From an uncultured Pseudorhodobacter sp. (GTDB lineage Bacteria; Pseudomonadota; Alphaproteobacteria; Rhodobacterales; Rhodobacteraceae), in contig CALEMZ010000088.1 in assembly GCA_937910975.1 (NCBI GenBank), positions 1 through 10,690 of the forward strand: DNA of 10,690 nt, given 5' to 3'. Both the position numbers and the translations under genes were made by a program. Under the pieces are notes generated by a model. That model saw nothing but the letters and a program-made list of their open reading frames with translations, made no database searches and was not told the origin of the DNA. This document shows, one piece after another, positions 6,677 through 10,690 of this stretch (its first letter is position 1; each line of letters begins with the position of its first letter).

Positions 6677-7453
6677 CTAAACCCGCGGTGGAACACCATG
6701 TCCGCGCAACGCAGGTTCCGGCGCGCCTTGGCCCAAGCCCTCCAGCACCCGCAAAGGACGGCGCACCACGTCAACCAAACCTCCGCGCGTCGGCGCACGC
6801 ACTTGCTTGGACACTTCCACGATCAACACGCCGCCCGACAAGAAGGGCGCGAACCGCTGGCCGTTACGTTCAAAAAACTCTGCCGTGCGCAACCAGAACG
6901 GATGCCCTGAAGGCGGGGCATAAAGTGCCGAATGGCTGCGCTCTACCGTGAAATCGATGTGCTTCAACTGTGCCTCCAGCTGCCCCATTGAATAGGGCCG
7001 CCCAAAGCCAAACGGCGTGCCATCGCGCCGCGCCCAAAGCCCTGACCGTGACGGCACGATGAACAAAGCCCGCCCGCCCGGCCCCAAAACCCGGCTCGCC
7101 TCATCCAGCACTGCCGAAGGCTGCTCGGATGTCTCCAACCCATGCAAAAGGATCAGCCGGTCCACGCTCCCCGTGGCCAACGGCCATTGTGTCTCCTCCA
7201 CCAGCACCGACACATTCGCCATTCCCTCAGGCCAGGCCATCACCCCTTGTGGCGCGGGCATCAAGGCAATCACCCGCCGCGCGGTGCTTAGATAAGGCCG
7301 CAGCAAAGGCGCGGCAAAGCCAAACCCAGCCACTGTCTGCCCCGAAGCCTCGGGCCACATCCGCACCACCGCATCACGGATCGCCCGCTGCGCCACCCGG
7401 CCCAACTTGGTTCGATAATAGAAATTGCGTAGGTCGAGCACATCAAGATGCAT
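6677..7453 (-). CDS. Class I SAM-dependent methyltransferase-like protein, 258 aa
   Basis: This protein has the general plan of the Methyltransf_11 superfamily; its substrate is unknown. The glycine-rich motif I region is VAGFGFAAPLLRPYL (residues 41-55), which lacks the usual acidic residue and the GxGxG pattern. The following segments are better conserved: WPLATGSVDRLILLHGLE (90-107) and the post-motif strand VLGPGGRALFIVP (122-134). The C-terminal 40 residues are rich in Arg, Gly and Pro and look unstructured. I chose ATG at 7453 (MHLDVLDLRNFYY) because it begins the conserved-looking part and has an AAGG site 10 bases upstream; the longer start at 7516 would overlap the gloB start. The gene is divergent from gloB. 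E. coli also has a putative methyltransferase gene (yafS) divergent from gloB, so the pairing may be meaningful. Whether it still binds SAM is uncertain. Confidence 0.8.
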   Translation of the reverse strand: MHLDVLDLRNFYYRTKLGRVAQRAIRDAVVRMWPEASGQTVAGFGFAAPLLRPYLSTARRVIALMPAPQGVMAWPEGMANVSVLVEETQWPLATGSVDRLILLHGLETSEQPSAVLDEASRVLGPGGRALFIVPSRSGLWARRDGTPFGFGRPYSMGQLEAQLKHIDFTVERSHSALYAPPSGHPFWLRTAEFFERNGQRFAPFLSGGVLIVEVSKQVRAPTRGGLVDVVRRPLRVLEGLGQGAPEPALRGHGVPPRV

Positions 7454-7514
7454 TGCAGCCGGGCCTTTTTCGCGCGAAGTTAAGATGACAATACCGAAAG
7501 AAAGGCAAAAGGCC
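7454..7514. promoter_or_regulatory. Divergent 61-base promoter region with 10-bp palindrome
   Basis: Both the methyltransferase and gloB genes must be transcribed outward from about here, unless their promoters lie inside the opposite gene. A perfect palindrome TTCGCGCGAA is centred at 7473-7474 (7469-7478). The gloB ribosome-binding site is AAAGG (7501-7505), 9 bases before its ATG. No convincing -35/-10 pair was found in either direction. Confidence 0.4.
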
Positions 7515-8288
7515 ATGGCACTTGACCTCGTAATTCTCCCCTGCTTGTCAGATAATTACACCTATCTGATTCACAATACGGCTACGGGGGCTACCGCAGT
7601 TGTCGATGTGCCTGATGCAGCCCCCATTCTGGACGCGCTCAAAACGCGTGGCTGGCAGTTGACGGATGTGTTGCTGACCCACCACCACTGGGACCATATC
7701 GACGGGTTGCCCGCGCTGCTGGAGGGCCTGCCCACTCGCCCCGCCATTTGGGGGGCTGCTGCCGATGCCCACCGGCTGCCTCCGCTCGACCACGCGCTAA
7801 CCGAAGGCGATACGCCCGAAATCTGCGGCGAGCGCGTGCAGATTATCGACATGTCCGGCCATACTGTGGGCCATATCGCCTTTCACTTCCCCGCCTCCCA
7901 TTTCCTCTTTTCTGGTGACAGCCTGATGGTCATGGGCTGTGGCCGCCTGTTTGAAGGCACGCCCGCGCAAATGTGGGCCAGTCTGTGCAAAACCGATGCC
8001 CTGCCCGGTAAAACTCTGTTGTTTTCCGGCCATGAATACACCGCCAGCAATATCCGTTTTGCTTTATCCCTTGAACCTGACAATCCACAGCTTATCTTTG
8101 AGGAACAGCGGGTAAAGGATCTCCTCTCCGAAGGGTGTCCGTCAATCCCGACCACTCTGGCGCGTGAACGCAAAACCAACCCGTTCCTCCGCGCCCCTGA
8201 CCCCGATATGAAGGCCGCGCTTGGGATGCCCAGTGCCGCTAGTGTCGATGTTTTTACTGAAATCCGGGCCCGAAAAGATAAATTCTAA
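7515..8288 (+). CDS. gloB: Hydroxyacylglutathione hydrolase (glyoxalase II), 257 aa
   Basis: This enzyme hydrolyses S-D-lactoylglutathione to D-lactate and glutathione, the second step of methylglyoxal detoxification. It is a cytosolic binuclear metallohydrolase of the metallo-beta-lactamase fold. The metal-binding motif THHHWDH occupies residues 55-61 (ligands H56, H58, D60, H61). The other ligands appear at H116 (GHTVGH), D135 (FSGDS) and H173 (FSGHEYT). The segment GCGRLFEG (141-148) and the C-terminal ERKTNPFLR (218-226) are typical of the glutathione-binding part of the family. Length fits the usual 250-260. I chose ATG at 7515 because the protein begins in family fashion (LVILPCLSDNYTYLI) and AAAGG lies 9 bases upstream; an in-frame start at 7425 would run back through the divergent methyltransferase gene. 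The gloA partner is not in the window. Confidence 0.97.
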   Translation: MALDLVILPCLSDNYTYLIHNTATGATAVVDVPDAAPILDALKTRGWQLTDVLLTHHHWDHIDGLPALLEGLPTRPAIWGAAADAHRLPPLDHALTEGDTPEICGERVQIIDMSGHTVGHIAFHFPASHFLFSGDSLMVMGCGRLFEGTPAQMWASLCKTDALPGKTLLFSGHEYTASNIRFALSLEPDNPQLIFEEQRVKDLLSEGCPSIPTTLARERKTNPFLRAPDPDMKAALGMPSAASVDVFTEIRARKDKF

Positions 8289-8311
8289 TCGCGCACCCAC
8301 ACATCTCATCA

Positions 8312-8357
8312 CTTTTTTCCGCATCCGCGACCGAAACCTCAAATATTCGGAAAAAAG
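8312..8357. repeat. Inverted repeat in the gloB-clpA gap
   Basis: CTTTTTTCCG (8312-8321) is perfectly complementary to CGGAAAAAAG (8348-8357), leaving a 26-base loop. A competing stem, CCGAA (8331-8335) with TTCGG (8346-8350), shares the right arm, so the two cannot form together. It begins 23 bases after the gloB stop. The 3' arm is A-rich rather than followed by U, so it is not an ordinary terminator. It may be part of the clpA control region. Confidence 0.45.
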
Positions 8358-8358
8358 A

Positions 8359-8364
8359 CTTGAA
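8359..8364 (+). promoter_or_regulatory. clpA: Candidate RpoH-type -35 box for clpA
   Basis: CTTGAA matches the -35 consensus of heat-shock sigma-32 promoters, which would suit a Clp chaperone. The expected C-rich -10 (CCCCAT-like) is only weakly echoed by CCGAACC about 15 bases downstream, so the call rests on one hexamer and the nature of the gene. Confidence 0.25.
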
Positions 8365-8442
8365 GCTGCCGAAATAAAACCGAACCTTAAGGGTATGAGG
8401 CCATGGTCGACGGGGCAAATGCCCAACCGATCAGCAGAACAC

Positions 8443-8448
8443 GAGGAG
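8443..8448 (+). promoter_or_regulatory. clpA: Ribosome-binding site that fixes the clpA GTG start
   Basis: GAGGAG lies 9 bases upstream of GTG at 8458. In-frame ATG codons at 8395 and 8419 lack such a site, and using them would add 21 or 13 residues with no family resemblance. Confidence 0.75.
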
Positions 8449-8457
8449 CACAGAACC

Positions 8458-10690
8458 GTGCCATCATTTTCAACGACGCTAGAACAGGCAATCCACGGTG
8501 CATTGGCTTTGGCCAACGCGCGACGCCACGAACTTGCCACGCTGGAACATTTGCTTCTGGCCTTGATCGATGAACCCGATGCCTCCCGCGTGATGAAGGC
8601 CTGCTCGGTTGATCTGGTCATATTGCGCAAAACGCTGGTCAGTTTCATCGATGATGATCTGTCCACTTTGGTGACCGATGTCGAAGGGTCTGAAGCCGTA
8701 CCAACCGCCGCTTTCCAGCGTGTGATCCAGCGCGCCGCGATCCATGTCCAATCCTCGGGTCGCAATGAGGTGACGGGGGCCAATGTGCTTGTCGCCATCT
8801 TTGCCGAACGTGAATCCAACGCCGCCTATTTCTTGCAAGAGCAAGATATGACCCGCTATGACGCGGTGAATTTCATTGCACACGGTGTCGCCAAAGACCC
8901 CGCCTTTGGCGAGCCGCGCCCCATCACCGGGGCCGAAGAACATATGGAAACCCCCAAGGGCGAAGCCGGAGAGGCCAAGGAATCCGCGCTCTCCAAATAT
9001 TGCGTGGACCTGAACGTCAAAGCCATCAAAGGCGATGTCGATCCGCTGATCGGGCGTGAGGCCGAGGTGGAGCGTTGCATTCAGGTGCTCTGCCGTCGGC
9101 GCAAGAACAACCCGCTTCTGGTCGGTGATCCCGGTGTTGGCAAAACTGCCATTGCTGAAGGCTTGGCGTGGAAAATCGTCAAGGGAGAGACCCCTGAAAT
9201 CTTGGCCAAAGCCACGATTTACAGCCTCGATATGGGCGCATTGCTCGCAGGCACCCGCTATCGCGGCGATTTTGAAGAACGTCTGAAGGCCGTTATCAAA
9301 GAGACGGAAGATCACCCTGATGCGATCCTTTTCATTGACGAAATTCACACCATCGTCGGTGCCGGCGCCACCTCGGGCGGCGCTATGGATGCCTCCAACC
9401 TGCTAAAACCTGCGTTGCAGGGCGGCAAGCTGCGCACCATGGGTTCCACCACCTACAAAGAGTTCCGCCAGCACTTCGAGAAGGACCGCGCGCTCTCGCG
9501 TCGCTTCCAGAAAATTGATGTGAACGAGCCTTCGGTGCCCGATGCGATCAAGATTCTCATGGGCCTCAAGCCCCATTTCGAGGAACATCACGACCTGCGC
9601 TATACCGCAGAGGCGATCAAATCGGCGGTGGAACTCGCCGCGCGTTACATCAATGACCGCAAGCTGCCCGATAGCGCCATCGACGTGATCGACGAGGCCG
9701 GGGCCGCCCAGCATCTGCTCGCCGAGGGCAAGCGTCGCAAGACACTTGGCGTCAAGGAAATCGAAGCCGTGGTCGCAAAAATCGCCCGCATTCCCGCGCG
9801 GAACGTGTCCAAAGACGATTCCGAAGTGCTGCGCGATCTGGAAAAATCACTCAAGCGCGTAGTGTTCGGCCAGGACAAGGCCATTGAGGCGCTGGCTTCG
9901 GCCATCAAACTAGCGCGCGCGGGCCTGCGCGAGCCGGAAAAGCCCATTGGCAACTACCTCTTTGCGGGGCCGACCGGCGTCGGCAAAACCGAAGTCGCCA
10001 AGCAGCTTGCCAACACTCTGGGCGTGGAGCTTCTGCGGTTTGATATGTCGGAATACATGGAAAAACACGCCGTCTCCCGCCTGATCGGTGCCCCCCCCGG
10101 CTATGTCGGCTTTGATCAGGGCGGCATGCTTACGGATGGCGTCGACCAGCACCCGCATTGCGTGCTGCTGCTCGACGAAATGGAAAAGGCGCATCCGGAT
10201 GTCTATAACATCCTGCTGCAAGTCATGGATCACGGCAAGCTGACCGACCATAATGGCCGCTCCATCGATTTCCGCAATGTCATCCTAATCATGACATCCA
10301 ACGCGGGTGCCTCGGAAATGGCGAAATCCGCCATCGGTTTTGGCCGCGATCGGCGCGAGGGCGAAGATACCGCCGCGATCGAACGCACCTTCACCCCCGA
10401 ATTCCGCAACCGTCTCGACGCGGTGATCTCCTTCGCCCCTCTGGGCCGTGAGATTATCCGCCAAGTGGTAGAGAAATTCGTGCTGCAACTCGAAGCCCAG
10501 TTGATGGATCGCAACGTCCATATTGAACTGTCGCAAGAGGCCGGAGATTGGTTGGGCGAAAAGGGTTATGATGACAAAATGGGCGCGCGCCCCCTTGGCC
10601 GTGTGATCCAAGAATACATCAAAAAGCCACTGGCCGAGGAGCTTCTCTTTGGCAAACTGATGAAAGGCGGCGTGGTCAAGGTCGGCATGA
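8458..10690 (+). CDS. clpA: ATP-dependent Clp protease ATP-binding subunit ClpA, 3'-truncated by window edge
   Basis: ClpA is a hexameric AAA+ unfoldase that feeds substrates, including N-degron proteins brought by ClpS, into the ClpP peptidase. The visible 744 residues begin with the Clp N-terminal repeat domain (TLEQAIHGALALANARRHELATLEHLLLAL). AAA module 1 follows: Walker A GDPGVGKT (223-230), pore loop GTRYRGDF (265-272), Walker B ILFIDE (290-295). Module 2 has Walker A GPTGVGKT (504-511), pore loop GYVG (548-551), Walker B VLLLDE (569-574) and sensor TSNAG. An IGF tripeptide (626-628) in the ClpP-docking loop position corresponds to IGL in E. coli ClpA. There is no long coiled-coil middle domain, which separates it from ClpB. 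The frame has no stop before the edge, and about 30 residues are expected beyond it. It starts at GTG 8458. No clpS lies upstream, unlike in E. coli. Confidence 0.97.
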   Translation, partial: MPSFSTTLEQAIHGALALANARRHELATLEHLLLALIDEPDASRVMKACSVDLVILRKTLVSFIDDDLSTLVTDVEGSEAVPTAAFQRVIQRAAIHVQSSGRNEVTGANVLVAIFAERESNAAYFLQEQDMTRYDAVNFIAHGVAKDPAFGEPRPITGAEEHMETPKGEAGEAKESALSKYCVDLNVKAIKGDVDPLIGREAEVERCIQVLCRRRKNNPLLVGDPGVGKTAIAEGLAWKIVKGETPEILAKATIYSLDMGALLAGTRYRGDFEERLKAVIKETEDHPDAILFIDEIHTIVGAGATSGGAMDASNLLKPALQGGKLRTMGSTTYKEFRQHFEKDRALSRRFQKIDVNEPSVPDAIKILMGLKPHFEEHHDLRYTAEAIKSAVELAARYINDRKLPDSAIDVIDEAGAAQHLLAEGKRRKTLGVKEIEAVVAKIARIPARNVSKDDSEVLRDLEKSLKRVVFGQDKAIEALASAIKLARAGLREPEKPIGNYLFAGPTGVGKTEVAKQLANTLGVELLRFDMSEYMEKHAVSRLIGAPPGYVGFDQGGMLTDGVDQHPHCVLLLDEMEKAHPDVYNILLQVMDHGKLTDHNGRSIDFRNVILIMTSNAGASEMAKSAIGFGRDRREGEDTAAIERTFTPEFRNRLDAVISFAPLGREIIRQVVEKFVLQLEAQLMDRNVHIELSQEAGDWLGEKGYDDKMGARPLGRVIQEYIKKPLAEELLFGKLMKGGVVKVGM

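Noticed and set aside
7454..7516. A longer start at 7516 for the methyltransferase-like gene
   Set aside because: It would overlap the gloB start codon and occupy the whole divergent promoter region, and the added residues have no family character.
8395..8457. Upstream in-frame ATG starts for clpA at 8395 and 8419
   Set aside because: The GTG at 8458 has a strong GAGGAG site and gives an N-terminus that aligns with known ClpA proteins; the extension does not.
8479..9348. A 289-codon open frame on the - strand opposite clpA
   Set aside because: It overlaps the N-domain and first AAA module of clpA, which are clearly coding, and it has no recognisable motif.
1..10690. Possible hidden mobile element, defence system or CRISPR array
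   Set aside because: I looked for transposase, integrase, restriction or toxin motifs, spaced direct repeats and terminal inverted repeats. None was seen, and every long coding stretch is explained by core genes.

Overview
The window looks like a core chromosomal segment of an alphaproteobacterium of the Rhodobacterales, most likely the Roseobacter group. The evidence is an F1-only ATP synthase operon in the order atpH-atpA-atpG-atpD-atpC with no F0 genes, the character of the Prs, AtpH and ClpA proteins, moderately GC-rich coding DNA, and a small H-type lectin-domain gene between the ATP synthase operon and prs. No mobile element, phage gene, CRISPR array, tRNA or rRNA was seen.

Layout from left to right. 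The 3' two-thirds of prs (ribose-phosphate pyrophosphokinase, + strand) enters from the left edge. It converges on a small H-type lectin-domain gene (- strand). Upstream of that gene is a strong, near-perfect stem-loop terminator (1274-1307), which closes the F1 operon. The operon runs on the - strand from atpH (start 6217) through atpA, atpG and atpD to atpC (stop 1371), with gaps of 0, 11, 21 and 9 bases. A 459-base non-coding stretch (6218-6676) must hold the operon promoter. It contains an AT-rich patch with repeated TTTACA-like words and a hairpin with a run of ten C. Next comes a divergent pair: a class I methyltransferase-like gene (- strand) and gloB (glyoxalase II, + strand), separated by 61 bases. 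After a 169-base leader with competing inverted repeats, clpA (+ strand, GTG start) runs off the right edge about 30 residues before its expected end.

How the genes fit together. The five F1 genes encode the catalytic head and stalk of the ATP synthase (alpha3 beta3 gamma delta epsilon). The F0 genes must lie elsewhere, as is known for this group. Prs makes PRPP for nucleotide synthesis, GloB finishes glutathione-dependent methylglyoxal detoxification, and ClpA is the unfoldase partner of ClpP. These are housekeeping functions that share a neighbourhood rather than one pathway.

I found no convincing new multi-gene system. The points most worth a second look are the lectin-domain gene beside the ATP synthase operon, the divergent gloB/methyltransferase pair with a degenerate SAM-binding motif, the clpA leader, and the C10 hairpin.
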